A DNA stretch of 61,615 nucleotides from Alicyclobacillus tolerans (GTDB lineage Bacteria; Bacillota; Bacilli; Alicyclobacillales; Alicyclobacillaceae): assembly GCF_900142255.1 (NCBI RefSeq), contig NZ_FRAF01000021.1, positions 1 through 61,615 on the forward strand, given 5' to 3'. Shown here one piece after another: positions 25,707-37,350 of the stretch (its first letter is position 1; every line of letters begins with the position of its first letter). A program made the translations under genes and the position numbers. Below the pieces are notes generated by a model that worked only from the letters and a program-made list of their open reading frames with translations, did no database searches and was not told the origin of the DNA.

Positions 25707-25852
25707 GGTTTAGCCACCTTCAGTTCTTACAATTTGGAATATCTCTCCTTTTTTATTATCTGCGAGGTTATATCAGGTAGCAAGAGTCAATTTTATGATT
25801 TCCCCTGATTCGACAAAGGTTATCAAGATTCGAGTTGTTCTTTATGTGTCGG

Positions 25853-25884
25853 AAAAGCCGCACGTTTAAATTTTTGCGTGCGGC
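25853..25884 (-). terminator. Terminator overlapping the end of comER
   Basis: Read leftward, GCCGCACG pairs with CGTGCGGC (25857-25864 with 25877-25884) and is followed by TTTT. The comER stop codon lies in the loop. Confidence 0.75.
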
Positions 25885-26726
25885 CATACTTTTTGACAAG
25901 CTAGTTGCGGATCATCTGGAGGTTCGCAACCACAGTTCTGATATGGTTTGTTGTTTTGTTTGGCATAAGCTTGGGTTGCTTCGTGAAGCCTTCGAAAAAC
26001 TTGGAGCAAAGGTTCGTGAAGTACATCTAATCCTCGGGAAGTGACACCTCCCGGTACGGTGATGGAAGATTGAATCTCCTCCATGGTCATTCCCGAATGT
26101 AAAAGTTCTAATGTTCCTTCTACCGTAGCCAGCAAAGCTTCTCTGGCTTCATTCTCTGTGATGCGTCGTGTATTAGCTGCTGCTTTTGACCATGTAAGCA
26201 GAATTTCTGCAAAAAATGCAGGGCCACAAGAAGTTAAATCAGAGAAAATTCGAATTTGCGACTCTTGAATGAAAATCGGTTTGGCAATAGCAGCAAAAAG
26301 CGTTTGTAGTTGAGTAACCGACGAAGTATGACTGGGCGGAACAGATAGTAATATGGAACCTTTGTTCACATGCTGTGTCAGACTGGGGACACAGAGAAAA
26401 GGTGTTGCTTTGCAGTGTTTACCGAGTTCGGCTAAAGAGAAAGCTGTGCATGTCGTTCCTAAGAGTTGATGCTCTTGAAGCATGGGGGCTACTTGGGCCA
26501 GCAAATGGGGCAAATCTTTTTTTCCCACGCAAAGTAATACAACTTCACAGTTTTGGATCCAGTTTGACAAGTCGAGTTCAGCAGTAATATGCGGATATTG
26601 CCTGCTTAATTCGACTGCCTTGGCAGGTGTGCGATTATATACCCAAACTTGTTTCTCAACGGTTTGGGAGAAAGCTTTGGCAAGCATGCTTCCCATATTT
26701 CCGCAACCAATGACACCAATTCCCAT
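25866..26726 (-). CDS. comER: ComER, pyrroline-5-carboxylate reductase-like protein
   Basis: A 286-residue P5CR-fold protein. It has the Rossmann motif GVIGCGNMGSMLAKAF, a VYNRTPAKA strand 2 and, in the dimer domain, LTSCGPAFFAEIL and ITVPGGVTSRGLDVL. It matches the ComER branch rather than ProC. ComER has been linked to sporulation and competence control in Bacillus, without a clear enzymatic role. The C-terminus extends into a Cys-containing tail (NCGCEPPDDPQLAC). Here it lies between a kinase gene and a germination gene, not beside comEA. GGGAGGTG precedes the ATG. Confidence 0.8.
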   Translation of the reverse strand: MGIGVIGCGNMGSMLAKAFSQTVEKQVWVYNRTPAKAVELSRQYPHITAELDLSNWIQNCEVVLLCVGKKDLPHLLAQVAPMLQEHQLLGTTCTAFSLAELGKHCKATPFLCVPSLTQHVNKGSILLSVPPSHTSSVTQLQTLFAAIAKPIFIQESQIRIFSDLTSCGPAFFAEILLTWSKAAANTRRITENEAREALLATVEGTLELLHSGMTMEEIQSSITVPGGVTSRGLDVLHEPLLQVFRRLHEATQAYAKQNNKPYQNCGCEPPDDPQLACQKVWPHAKI

Positions 26727-26835
26727 CTAACATCCACCTCCCTCGTCCAATGGCAGCTTCTTGTAAAGTGTGACGGGGCATTTTGTTTCTGTTATGTATA
26801 TCTATTCATAGGGATTTGTCCGCTTGCCCACGTTC

Positions 26836-26887
26836 AAAAAAAGAAGAAGCGGGTACTCCTGCTGTTGCCTGTTTGGCGGGAGTACCC
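26836..26887 (-). terminator. Terminator of the SpoVAF-like gene
   Basis: Read leftward, GGGTACTCC pairs with GGAGTACCC (26851-26859 with 26879-26887), followed by GCTTCTTC and T7. Confidence 0.85.
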
Positions 26888-26905
26888 TTACGTTGATCCT
26901 ATTTT

Positions 26906-28426
26906 TTATTCATTGGGAGGCAATTTGCTTTTTAAAATATGTGGACGACCTTGAATGCGTGAAGTAGGTCTGCGAAAAAGGATTTCTGTTAAACCGCCTC
27001 GCCAACGCCAGGGAATAACAGGCCAGAAATAGGGAATGCCAAACGATTTGCGCGTGGCGAGAAAAATGAGCAGGGCAACACAACTTACAGCAAATCCAAT
27101 TCCAGAAGCGTTAAACAGGTGCCCGATTTGTGTACAGGCAAGAATCCAGTAGCGCGACATTTGATTGGCTGTGGCCAACTCGTAAGAAGAGATGGCAAAT
27201 TGGCATATGAGGACAATGGACATATAAACGAGTACTTCCGGATGAAGCATTTGGATTTTAGCCGCTAGAGATCCAAAAACGAGGGCCGCAATAATTGATA
27301 CCATACTACTGATTTGAGTAGGGGCATTCATAACAGCCAAACGCAAAACATCAAGCGCTACTTCAGCAAGAATCAACTGCATCCAGAGGGGAAGCGGCAA
27401 GTTGTTGTCTGCAATAAAAAAATGAAAGATATGCGGCACGTGTCGAGGCGCGTAATTCACCCAGAGAAAAAGACCTGGCAGCATGATGCTGACCAAAACA
27501 GAAATGATGGACAGCCATCGCAAATAAGTTCCAACAACTGGATAACTATGGTATTCTTCTGGATTTTGCACCAATTGCCAGAAGGTGATGGGTGCAATAA
27601 TGACCTCAGGACTAGTATCTACAATAATCACCACATGACCTTCAACCAGAGCTGTTGCCGCAACGTCAGGGCGCTCTGTATAGCGAACGCTCGGATAAGG
27701 ATTCCATTTGGTGTCGATAATCATATCAGTCACAGCTTGTTCAGCCATGGTAATGGTTTCTGACTGAATGCTTTGCAACCGCTGACGAACGAGATCGACC
27801 ATTTGGGGGTTGGATATATCCGCTAAATACATGAGTGTGACGTCAGTTTTGGAGCGAGTGCCAATTTGCATCAACTCCGTTCGCAAGGAAGGTTCCCGCA
27901 GGCGACGGCGAATCAGTGCAGTATTCTCCAGCATTGTTTCCACAAACGCGTCTCGAGGGCCACGAATAACACGCTCTACTTCTGATTCAGTAATACTGCG
28001 CATGGGATAAATACGAGTGTCAATCAGAAGAGCTTGATGATAGCCTTCAATAAATGTCACCAGAGGACCAGAAAGAATAAAGCGCACCGCATCTTGCATT
28101 TTATCCACCATCTGTACCTGCACAAAACCAACATGCTTGTTAAGATAGTGGCACAGTTCCTCTATATTGTGGATTTGCTCAGGGTGTTCATTCTGAAACA
28201 TCAGCACGTGTTTCTCTAGTTCCTGCAAAATCAATACCATATTCATAGTGAGAAAATATCCGTTGAGGACATACGACATCATCTGTAAATTCCCATACCC
28301 AAACGGTTTAGCCATAATATCCCAACTATGTCCTGGACCTTGACCAATTCCCAACAGCTCGTTCAGATAGTCAACGTTTTCGTTCAAACGGCTGCTTATT
28401 TTAGGGGGATGAATGGTGGTTGTCAT
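26906..28426 (-). CDS. GerA-family spore membrane protein, SpoVAF-like
   Basis: About 506 residues. The long soluble N-terminal half has VERVIRGPRDAFVETMLEN and RTELMQIGTRSKTDV, the GerA signature, and the C-terminal half has about five membrane helices after VVIIVDTSPEVIIAPITFW. The TSPxVIIxP and YLRW pattern fits SpoVAF rather than nutrient-receptor A subunits. No B or C subunit and no spoVA genes are adjacent. It would sit in the forespore inner membrane and help germination. The ATG at 28426 follows AAGGAGG (12 bases); the upstream ATG at 28453 precedes that site. Confidence 0.8.
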   Translation of the reverse strand: MTTTIHPPKISSRLNENVDYLNELLGIGQGPGHSWDIMAKPFGYGNLQMMSYVLNGYFLTMNMVLILQELEKHVLMFQNEHPEQIHNIEELCHYLNKHVGFVQVQMVDKMQDAVRFILSGPLVTFIEGYHQALLIDTRIYPMRSITESEVERVIRGPRDAFVETMLENTALIRRRLREPSLRTELMQIGTRSKTDVTLMYLADISNPQMVDLVRQRLQSIQSETITMAEQAVTDMIIDTKWNPYPSVRYTERPDVAATALVEGHVVIIVDTSPEVIIAPITFWQLVQNPEEYHSYPVVGTYLRWLSIISVLVSIMLPGLFLWVNYAPRHVPHIFHFFIADNNLPLPLWMQLILAEVALDVLRLAVMNAPTQISSMVSIIAALVFGSLAAKIQMLHPEVLVYMSIVLICQFAISSYELATANQMSRYWILACTQIGHLFNASGIGFAVSCVALLIFLATRKSFGIPYFWPVIPWRWRGGLTEILFRRPTSRIQGRPHILKSKLPPNE

Positions 28427-28515
28427 AAATGAGAGCAGCCTCCTTGTTTCCATATACCGTTTAGCTTTTTCTTAATAAAGAAAGCGTATTCATGACGATT
28501 TCGCGAATTTTTCCG

Positions 28516-28543
28516 TTGCTTGACGTTTTGCCTTTGGTACAAT
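28516..28543 (+). promoter_or_regulatory. Sigma-A-like promoter of the glycolytic operon
   Basis: TTGCTT at 28516-28521, 16 bases, then TACAAT at 28538-28543. The pgk start is 36 bp downstream of the -10. No CggR operator or gapA gene precedes it. Confidence 0.5.
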
Positions 28544-28579
28544 GGAGTGAGTGTGGAATTTAAACAAGGGGGTTCGATT

Positions 28580-29773
28580 TTGAAAAAAAAGACGGTCAAA
28601 GATATTTATTGGCCAGGAAAACGTGCGCTTGTTCGCGTGGATTTTAACGTGCCGATGGATGACTCAGGAAATGTAACAGACGATACGCGTATTCGAGCAG
28701 CATTGCCAACCTTGCAATATTTGTTACAAGAAAATGCCAAGGTTGTTGTAATGAGTCACTTGGGTCGACCAAAGGGGAATCGTGTTGAAAAGTACTCTTT
28801 ACGTCCTGTAGCGCATACTTTGCAAAAATATCTTCCTAACGTTTTGGTGAATTTTGTCTCTGATTCTGTTGGTGAAGAGGTTGAAAATGCTGTACAACAT
28901 ATGGCGCCAGGCACCATTTTGTTGCTGGAGAATGTGCGTTTTTATGCGGGTGAGGAAAAAAATGACGAATCACTGGCCAGACAGCTTGCCTTGTTAGGAG
29001 ATGTTTTTGTCAACGACGCTTTTGGTGCTGCACATCGTGCCCATGCCTCGACTGCTGGAGTAGCGCGTTTTTTGCCTACTGTTGCAGGTTTTCTTATGGA
29101 ACGTGAGGTCGAGGTTTTGACACAAGCGCTAGAGTCGCCGGATCGACCTTTCCTTGCTATTATCGGCGGTGCTAAAGTCTCTGACAAAATTGCTGTTTTG
29201 GAAAACTTAATTCAAAAAGTAGATGCTCTTTTGATTGGCGGGGGAATGGCGAATACGTTCCTCGCAGTGCAAGGCCATGATATGGGCAACTCGCTGGTTG
29301 AAGAAAATGCCAGAGAGGTTGCGTTACGGCTACTTCAGCGGGCAGAGGAGTTAAAGAAACCTTTACTTTTGCCAAGTGATGTCGTAGCTGCCAAGGCTTT
29401 TGCAGCAGATGCTGAGTATGCTGTGAAGTCTGTAGGTGAATTACAGGCAGATGATATGGCGCTAGATATTGGCCCAGAGACTGTTAAACAGTATCAACAG
29501 GTGATTCAAACGGCAAAGACTGTGCTTTGGAATGGTCCTATGGGTGTTTTTGAAATGCCTGCGTTTGCCAAGGGTACTTTTGCAATTGCCGAATCGCTCG
29601 CTTCTGTATCTGGAACAACCATTGTAGGTGGTGGAGATTCCGTTGCTGCTGTTGAAGCAGCTGGTTTGGCGGACAGGATGTCGCATGTTTCCACCGGTGG
29701 AGGAGCTTCACTTGAATTTTTGGAAGGCAAAGTTCTACCCGGCGTTGCTATTATTGAAGATAAGCAGTCTTAA
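28580..29773 (+). CDS. pgk: Phosphoglycerate kinase
   Basis: A 397-residue enzyme that converts 1,3-bisphosphoglycerate plus ADP to 3-phosphoglycerate plus ATP. It shows [14 protein letters not shown], the substrate loop SHLGRPKG, the [13 protein letters not shown] motif, GGAKVSDKI and the C-terminal [10 protein letters not shown]. Translation most likely starts at TTG 28580, after AAGGGGG; the longer frame covers the promoter. It heads a five-gene run, pgk-tpiA-gpmI-eno-secG, in the usual Bacilli order but without gapA in front. Confidence 0.96.
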   Translation: MKKKTVKDIYWPGKRALVRVDFNVPMDDSGNVTDDTRIRAALPTLQYLLQENAKVVVMSHLGRPKGNRVEKYSLRPVAHTLQKYLPNVLVNFVSDSVGEEVENAVQHMAPGTILLLENVRFYAGEEKNDESLARQLALLGDVFVNDAFGAAHRAHASTAGVARFLPTVAGFLMEREVEVLTQALESPDRPFLAIIGGAKVSDKIAVLENLIQKVDALLIGGGMANTFLAVQGHDMGNSLVEENAREVALRLLQRAEELKKPLLLPSDVVAAKAFAADAEYAVKSVGELQADDMALDIGPETVKQYQQVIQTAKTVLWNGPMGVFEMPAFAKGTFAIAESLASVSGTTIVGGGDSVAAVEAAGLADRMSHVSTGGGASLEFLEGKVLPGVAIIEDKQS

Positions 29774-29796
29774 CATTGTAGAGAGCAGGTGATGGG

Positions 29797-30567
29797 ATGT
29801 CGCGCGTACCCATGCTGATTGGCAATTGGAAAATGAACAAAACGTTGCAGGAAGCACGTGATTTCGCTCAACGTTTAGGCCAACAATCCATGCATCTCAA
29901 GCCAGGTTGCGAATACGCCATCTGTGCTCCTTATACTAGCCTGCACTTATTGCGAGTTATGTTGCCCGCACAGGTACAACTGGGGGCACAAAACGTATAC
30001 CATGAAGTGAGCGGGGCATATACAGGAGAAATTTCTGCGCCTATGCTTGTAGATTTCGGGACGAAATTTGTCCTTGCGGGACATTCTGAGCGCAGAGCGA
30101 TATTTGGTGAGAGCAACGAGATGATTGCCAGAAAAGTATCCACCATTATGAAAGCGGGCATGACGCCTATACTTTGTGTAGGTGAAACGATAGCCGAGCG
30201 AGAAGCAGGTCAAACTGAACATGTGGTAAAGGAACAGGTATTGAGCGGTCTTGCCAATCTTGAATCTGGTGAAGTAGAAACGCTGGTTATTGCGTATGAA
30301 CCTGTTTGGGCAATTGGTACGGGCAAGACAGCCAGCGTGGACGATGCTGGACAGGTGATTGGCTGGATACGCCAAATTCTAGTTGACCAATTTTCCTCAT
30401 CCGTGGCTAACCATGTGCGCATTCTTTACGGGGGAAGCGTAAAAGCAGATAATATTGCTTCATTTGTCGGGCATCCTGAAATCGATGGCGGACTGGTAGG
30501 CGGAGCAAGCTTGGAAGCTGATAGTTTTGTTGGCATGGCAAAAGCGATAGAGGGTGGACAACGGTGA
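29797..30567 (+). CDS. tpiA: Triose-phosphate isomerase
   Basis: A 256-residue TIM-barrel enzyme interconverting DHAP and GAP. It shows NWKMNKT, catalytic His in LAGHSERRAIFGE, catalytic Glu in VIAYEPVWAIGTGKT, loop 6 and phosphate-binding GGSVKADN and GGLVGGASL. It starts 23 bp after pgk and overlaps gpmI by GTGA. Confidence 0.97.
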   Translation: MSRVPMLIGNWKMNKTLQEARDFAQRLGQQSMHLKPGCEYAICAPYTSLHLLRVMLPAQVQLGAQNVYHEVSGAYTGEISAPMLVDFGTKFVLAGHSERRAIFGESNEMIARKVSTIMKAGMTPILCVGETIAEREAGQTEHVVKEQVLSGLANLESGEVETLVIAYEPVWAIGTGKTASVDDAGQVIGWIRQILVDQFSSSVANHVRILYGGSVKADNIASFVGHPEIDGGLVGGASLEADSFVGMAKAIEGGQR

Positions 30568-32129
30568 GCGAGTTCGAAAGAAAAGCCATTCCCTCTGGCC
30601 GAGGACCTGTTGCGCTGGTCATACTAGATGGGTTTGGGCTGCGGGAAAGTAGTGAAGGCAACGCTGTGCGATTGGCCAAAAAACCAAATTTCGATTCCTT
30701 ATGGGCCAAGTTTCCTCACACAACTCTAGAAGCTAGCGGTGAAGCGGTAGGACTGCCGGAAGGGCAGTTTGGCAATTCTGAAGTTGGCCATTCCAATATA
30801 GGCGCAGGACGGGTTTTATATCAGGATTTTACGAAAATATCCAAACAAATTGAAACGGGATCATTTTTTGAAAATGAAATTCTGCTAAAAGCTATGCGTT
30901 CTGCCAGTCGAAATCAACGAAAACTGCATTTGATGGGGTTAGTGTCGGATGGCGGCGTGCATAGTCATATCCATCATCTGTTTGCGTTATTGCGCATGGC
31001 GTATGCCCGTAATGTACCCCAAGTGGTGGTTCACGCTTTCCTCGATGGTCGCGATACACCTCCTACAACGGGCCTGGGTTATCTCCAGCAGCTTCAGGAA
31101 CAAGTTGAACAGGCTGGTAACGCTGTGATAGGCACCGTCCAAGGCCGCTATTACGCTATGGATCGTGACAAACGCTGGGAGCGAACGGGTCGAGCGTATC
31201 GCGCTTTAGTCTATGGAGAAGGCGAGAAAACACAAGACTTGTTGAGTGCAGTGAGTGACAAGTATGCTGCCGGGATTACTGACGAATTTATGGAACAACT
31301 CGTTCATGTTGATGTGCAAGGACAGCCACTTGGCAATATCGAGGATGGAGATGCTGTCATTTTCTTTAATTTTCGTCCCGATCGCGCTATTCAATTATCC
31401 ATGGCTTTGACCGATGAACATTTTCAAGGCTTTGATCGAGGTCCAAAGCCCCCTAAGGTGCATTTTGTTTCTATGACAAAATACGCGGATGAAATTCATG
31501 CTCCTATTGCTTATCCTCCAACCTCACCTGTTCATACCTTCGGAGAAGTGGTGAGTCAGGCGGGGCTGACGCAACTACGTATTGCTGAGACCGAGAAGTA
31601 TCCGCACGTGACTTTCTTTTTTTCTGGCGGTAAAGAGACACCCTTTGCCGGAGAAGAACGTGTTCTTGTTCCTTCGCCGAAGGTAGCCACTTACGACTTG
31701 CAACCCGAAATGAGTGCCTATGAGGTAGCGAAACGGGCCAAAGAGCGAATTCTGTCTGGTGAAATCGACGTGATGATTTTAAATTTTGCCAACCCTGACA
31801 TGGTAGGACACACCGGCAGTTTGGAAGCGGCTATTCGCGCTGTTGAGGCAGTGGATGAGTGTCTTGGCGAAGTCTACCAGGCCATCGAGGAAAAAAATGG
31901 GGTTGCGTTGATTACGGCTGATCACGGTAATGCAGATATCATGATTGATCCGCAGACAGGCGGCCCTTGCACCACGCACACCGTCAGCCCGGTGCCCATG
32001 ATTGTGACTGAACCGGGACTCGTTCTTCGATCAGGCATCTTAGCTGATATTGCCCCGACTATGCTGGATTTACTTGGCGTTGAGCCACCCAAAGAAATGG
32101 AAGGAAAGACGCTCATTATACATTCTTGA
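30564..32129 (+). CDS. gpmI: 2,3-bisphosphoglycerate-independent phosphoglycerate mutase
   Basis: A 521-residue alkaline-phosphatase-fold mutase (Mn-dependent). The catalytic serine is in FGNSEVGHSNIGAG; metal ligands are in VILDGFGLRE, NPDMVGHTGS and ADHGNAD, and the HAFLDGRDTPP and FNFRPDRA motifs line the active site. It converts 3PG to 2PG. GTG start at 30564, coupled to tpiA by a four-base overlap. Its manganese and pH dependence makes it a control point during sporulation in Bacillus. Confidence 0.96.
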   Translation: MSEFERKAIPSGRGPVALVILDGFGLRESSEGNAVRLAKKPNFDSLWAKFPHTTLEASGEAVGLPEGQFGNSEVGHSNIGAGRVLYQDFTKISKQIETGSFFENEILLKAMRSASRNQRKLHLMGLVSDGGVHSHIHHLFALLRMAYARNVPQVVVHAFLDGRDTPPTTGLGYLQQLQEQVEQAGNAVIGTVQGRYYAMDRDKRWERTGRAYRALVYGEGEKTQDLLSAVSDKYAAGITDEFMEQLVHVDVQGQPLGNIEDGDAVIFFNFRPDRAIQLSMALTDEHFQGFDRGPKPPKVHFVSMTKYADEIHAPIAYPPTSPVHTFGEVVSQAGLTQLRIAETEKYPHVTFFFSGGKETPFAGEERVLVPSPKVATYDLQPEMSAYEVAKRAKERILSGEIDVMILNFANPDMVGHTGSLEAAIRAVEAVDECLGEVYQAIEEKNGVALITADHGNADIMIDPQTGGPCTTHTVSPVPMIVTEPGLVLRSGILADIAPTMLDLLGVEPPKEMEGKTLIIHS

Positions 32130-32175
32130 AGGTGAAGTATAACAGCAAAATGAAATTTAATTTGGGAGGAATTAA

Positions 32176-33462
<1,287 letters not shown>

Positions 33463-33529
33463 GTTATGATACACTCATCAGAGGAATACTCTGATTAGTG
33501 TTTGCGGTTTTGGACAGGAGGTGACAGAT

Positions 33530-33769
33530 ATGCTGGCAGCCGCAAAAGTCGTGTTGGTCATTCTCTGTGTGCTGCTTGTGACAGTCATTCTCCTGCAGTC
33601 CGGTCGTAGTGCAGGTTTGTCCGGCGTCATTACAGGTGGGTCCGATCAGGCAAACACGCGCAAGCCGAAAGGGCTCGACAGTTTACTTGGCCGCGTGACC
33701 GTGGTACTGGCTATCTTCTTTTTCCTGTTGACATTGTTCATTGCCTATTTTTCCAATCATCCGCATTGA
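33530..33769 (+). CDS. secG: Preprotein translocase subunit SecG
   Basis: A 79-residue membrane protein with two hydrophobic helices (LVILCVLLVTVILLQ and LAIFFFLLTLFIAYF) separated by the conserved SGRSAGLSGVITGG loop. It is part of the SecYEG channel. AGGAGG is eight bases before the ATG at 33530; the GTG at 33521 overlaps that site. It lies between eno and rnr, as in many Bacilli, and is followed by a terminator. Confidence 0.93.
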   Translation: MLAAAKVVLVILCVLLVTVILLQSGRSAGLSGVITGGSDQANTRKPKGLDSLLGRVTVVLAIFFFLLTLFIAYFSNHPH

Positions 33770-33831
33770 CGTATGGTTGATAGAATCGTTGGGGAAACGC
33801 AAACCCCAAAATGAAAAGTTGCGCAAAATCA

Positions 33832-33857
33832 AAAACCGCCCTCTGGGCGGTTTTTTC
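33832..33857 (+). terminator. Terminator after secG
   Basis: CCGCCC (33836-33841) pairs with GGGCGG (33845-33850) with a three-base loop, then T6. Confidence 0.9.
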
Positions 33858-34046
33858 TATCGGAGTTTGAGGAAAAGGATTGGATTTTTCTGTATGTCAA
33901 CAATGTATGGCTTGAAAGAGTCGTCTCTGAGCCATACTGCATAGAGTGGACAAAGACCAGATGGCAGGAACTTTAGCCCAAACAGAGGAATTGTAAGAGT
34001 ACCAGGTGTGAGACAGAGGCTGGCGGTCAAAAAGGAGTGACGGACA

Positions 34047-36530
34047 TTGAACAATGAATGGCAGTCGCGACTGCTCGATTATCTAGAAAATGAGGCAAAC
34101 GGCTTGCTTTCTGTACGGGAATTAACTGACGCACTTGGCGTGGAGAGCGGAGATGATTTCCGTGAATTTGTAAAACTGCTGGCGGCTATGGAAGAAACGG
34201 GTCAAATCGTGCGCACCCGTAGTGATCGTTATGGATTGCCAGAACGAATGAATTTAGTGGTTGGGCGTCTGCAAATGAAGGCGCGTGGTTACGGGTTTGT
34301 GATTGCCGAGGATGGCAGTGAGGATATCTATATTCCAGGTACGGAAATGAACGGTGCCATGAGTGGCGACAAAGTGATGGTTCGTGTTGAAGCTGAGAAC
34401 AAAATGAAAACCGGATCGGCGAAACATAGGGAAGGACGAGTTATTCGCGTTCTGGAACGGCAAGTTGAGCGTGTGGTAGGTCGCTTTGTCAAACATGAGA
34501 AACATGGCTTTGTCACTCCGGCTGACAAACGTTTTCCGCAGGATGTGTGGATTGGACCTGACCACTTGCTGGACGCACATGACGGTTATGTAGTGGTAGC
34601 AGAAATTTTGGAATACCCTACAGCTACACGCGGCCCTGTTGGCAAAATTGTCGAAGTGTTAGGACATCCTGACGAGCCGGGCATGGATATTCTTACGATA
34701 GTACGTAAATACAACCTGCCAGAAAAATTTTCGGATGAAGTGTTGGCTGCTGTCGAACGCATTCCGCGCACACTTTCTGAAAAAGATTATGAAGGCAGAC
34801 GGGATTTACGTTCAGAACGAATTGTCACGATTGACGGCGAGGATGCTAAAGATTTAGATGATGCAGTCCATGTGAAGCGGCTTAAAAACGGTCATTTTGA
34901 ATTAGGAGTTCATATAGCGGATGTAGGGTATTACGTGAAAGAGGGAAGTTCTATCGATAAAGAGGCTTATCGCCGGGGAACGAGTGTCTACTTGGTTGAC
35001 CGTGTCATTCCTATGTTGCCGCAACGACTTTCCAACGATATCTGCTCTCTTAATCCACAAGTGGATCGGCTGACCTTGTCTTGCATCATGGAGATTGATG
35101 AAAAAGGAGCAGTGGTTAGTCACGATATTTTTCCCAGTGTTATTCATACGCGGGAGCGTATGACATACAACAATGTACGGAAAATTCTGCTCCGCGAGGA
35201 CGAGGAGGTTATGCAACGGTACCGTGATTTGTTGCCCGATTTTGAGCTTATGGAAGAGTTGGCATTGATTCTGCGTGAAAAGCGAATGCGTCGCGGTGCG
35301 GTGGATTTTGACTTTGATGAAGTCAAAGTTGTGGTCGATCCGCTAGGAGCGCCCGTGGATATTGTAGCGCGTCAACGTTCAATTGCTGAACGAATTATTG
35401 AAGAGTTTATGTTGGCCGCAAATGAAACTGTGGCAGAGCATTTTCATTGGCTTGGCGTACCGTTTGTCTATCGGATTCACGAAGAGCCGGATATGGGCAA
35501 AATGCTCGACTTAAATCAGTTCTTGCATAATTTCGGATATTCTATTCGTGGAGTTGGCAATCGTGTTCATCCGCGTGCTTTGCAAGATGTATTGAATGAA
35601 CTGCAAGGCAAGCGCGAGCAGCGTATGCTCTCTTCGCTGATGTTGCGAAGTATGCGTCAAGCGCGTTACGCACCAGAGTGTACGGGACATTTTGGCCTTG
35701 CAGCAGAATACTATACTCATTTTACTTCGCCTATTAGGCGCTATCCAGATCTTGTCATTCATCGAATTATTCGCGAGAATTTGCTGGCCCCATTTTCCGC
35801 AGAACGTGAAGGCGCGCTTGCTGCTTTTGTGGCTGATGCTGCTGTCCAGTCCAGTGAACGAGAACGCATTGCCCAAGATGCTGAGCGCGAATGCGATCAA
35901 CTTAAAATGGTGGAGTATATGCAAGCTCATCTATTTGAGCCTTTTGATGGGTTGATTTCAGGTGTCACAAATTTTGGCTTGTTTGTCCAATTGCAAAACG
36001 GTGTAGAAGGTTTGATCCATATTTCGTATTTAACGGATGACTACTATGCGCTCAATGAACGTTTGATGGCGCTGGTCGGTGAACGTACAAGACGTGTTTT
36101 TCGATTGGGCGATCCGGTTCGGGTGCAGGCGATTGCGGCCAACAAGGAGACTTTGTCGATTGACTTTGAACTGTTGGAGCATTTGCGCGAAGCTACGTTT
36201 GTTTCGTCAGGTAGAGGTGGAGAGATTATTTACGATGAAGATCTTTCTCATACGGAACGTCGAAGAGCTATAGAAGAAAGGCGTTTGCGCAGCGAAGAAG
36301 GAGAGGCTCGTGGACGTCGCCGAACTCGAGAACGATTGTTGGCAGATACACATGGGAATAACTCATCGGCATACGGAACGGCAAGAAGAGAGACGGATCG
36401 TCCGAAAGACAAAGCGAAGCGCAATCAAAAAAGACGTAGCAGTATAGAAATTGGTCATGCCAGTGTCTCTCACGGGGGTTATGAAGGGCCTGCTTGGGCG
36501 GGAAAAAGCCGTCGCAAGAAAAAGCGGTAG
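34047..36530 (+). CDS. rnr: Ribonuclease R
   Basis: An 827-residue 3'-5' exoribonuclease. In order: an N-terminal winged helix (residues 1-60), two cold-shock/OB domains (70-230), the RNB catalytic domain with TIDGEDAKDLDDAVHV (metal-binding aspartates) and FTSPIRRYPDLVIHR, an S1 domain (about 630-715, GLISGVTNFGLFVQL), and a Lys/Arg-rich tail. It degrades structured RNA and works with tmRNA in removing faulty mRNA, which fits the position next to smpB and ssrA. TTG start at 34047 with AAGGAG nine bases upstream. Confidence 0.96.
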   Translation: MNNEWQSRLLDYLENEANGLLSVRELTDALGVESGDDFREFVKLLAAMEETGQIVRTRSDRYGLPERMNLVVGRLQMKARGYGFVIAEDGSEDIYIPGTEMNGAMSGDKVMVRVEAENKMKTGSAKHREGRVIRVLERQVERVVGRFVKHEKHGFVTPADKRFPQDVWIGPDHLLDAHDGYVVVAEILEYPTATRGPVGKIVEVLGHPDEPGMDILTIVRKYNLPEKFSDEVLAAVERIPRTLSEKDYEGRRDLRSERIVTIDGEDAKDLDDAVHVKRLKNGHFELGVHIADVGYYVKEGSSIDKEAYRRGTSVYLVDRVIPMLPQRLSNDICSLNPQVDRLTLSCIMEIDEKGAVVSHDIFPSVIHTRERMTYNNVRKILLREDEEVMQRYRDLLPDFELMEELALILREKRMRRGAVDFDFDEVKVVVDPLGAPVDIVARQRSIAERIIEEFMLAANETVAEHFHWLGVPFVYRIHEEPDMGKMLDLNQFLHNFGYSIRGVGNRVHPRALQDVLNELQGKREQRMLSSLMLRSMRQARYAPECTGHFGLAAEYYTHFTSPIRRYPDLVIHRIIRENLLAPFSAEREGALAAFVADAAVQSSERERIAQDAERECDQLKMVEYMQAHLFEPFDGLISGVTNFGLFVQLQNGVEGLIHISYLTDDYYALNERLMALVGERTRRVFRLGDPVRVQAIAANKETLSIDFELLEHLREATFVSSGRGGEIIYDEDLSHTERRRAIEERRLRSEEGEARGRRRTRERLLADTHGNNSSAYGTARRETDRPKDKAKRNQKRRSSIEIGHASVSHGGYEGPAWAGKSRRKKKR

Positions 36531-36621
36531 AGGGTTTCGCTTGTGGCAGCCAATCTGTCTGTAGTAACATGGGAAGCACGTGAAATCGCGCGGGAATCCT
36601 GGACAGATTGAGGTGAGTTTT

Positions 36622-37089
36622 GTGGCCAAAGGCTCGGATAAAGTGCTCGCGCAAAATCGTAAGGCTTACCATGATTATTTTATTGAAGATACGTATGAAG
36701 CAGGACTGGTCTTGACGGGATCGGAAATTAAATCGATTCGCAAAGGTTCTGTGAATTTGCGAGATGCTTATGCGCGTGTGGAGAACGGAGAAGTGTTTAT
36801 TCACCATATGCATGTAGCTCCTTATGAACAGGCGAATCGTTTTAATCACGATCCCATGCGTACTCGCAAATGTTTGCTACATCGTGAGGAAATTCGCAAG
36901 TTGATTGGTATGGTTAGGGAACGTGGCTATACCTTGGTGCCCACAAAAATTTACTTGCGTAACGGCTTTGCCAAAGTGGAATTAGGTTTAGCTCGTGGTA
37001 AAAAATCGTATGACAAGCGAGAATCTCTTAAGCAAAGAGATGCTAATCGTGAAATTCAGCGAGCCCTTCGCGATCGCCAAAAAAGCTGA
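36622..37089 (+). CDS. smpB: SsrA-binding protein SmpB
   Basis: A 155-residue tmRNA-binding OB-fold protein. It shows the start [37 protein letters not shown], the [20 protein letters not shown] segment and a basic C-terminal tail ([15 protein letters not shown]) that enters the decoding centre. GTG at 36622 follows GAGGTGA and matches the usual MAKG start; the longer frame from 36580 lacks a good site. ssrA follows 261 bp downstream. Confidence 0.96.
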   Translation: MAKGSDKVLAQNRKAYHDYFIEDTYEAGLVLTGSEIKSIRKGSVNLRDAYARVENGEVFIHHMHVAPYEQANRFNHDPMRTRKCLLHREEIRKLIGMVRERGYTLVPTKIYLRNGFAKVELGLARGKKSYDKRESLKQRDANREIQRALRDRQKS

Positions 37090-37350
37090 AAAACGAGCGG
37101 TTGTTTTCTTCTAGAAACGAGTTTCCAGAAAAACAAAAATGGTTAGGAATGCACTAGAGGAATAGCCGTGAGGCTTCTATGTACCCAACACAGTCTTGTT
37201 TGAATTGGATATCGTTGTATAGATTGCTCTAACTTTCAACTTGTCAAATGTCCGTTTGTCACGTAGTATATGAAATGTAACGTCTGAACGCTAAGGCTTG
37301 GTGTAGAGCCTTTTGACAAACCATATTGTTCGTTCCAGACGTCCCGTCAC

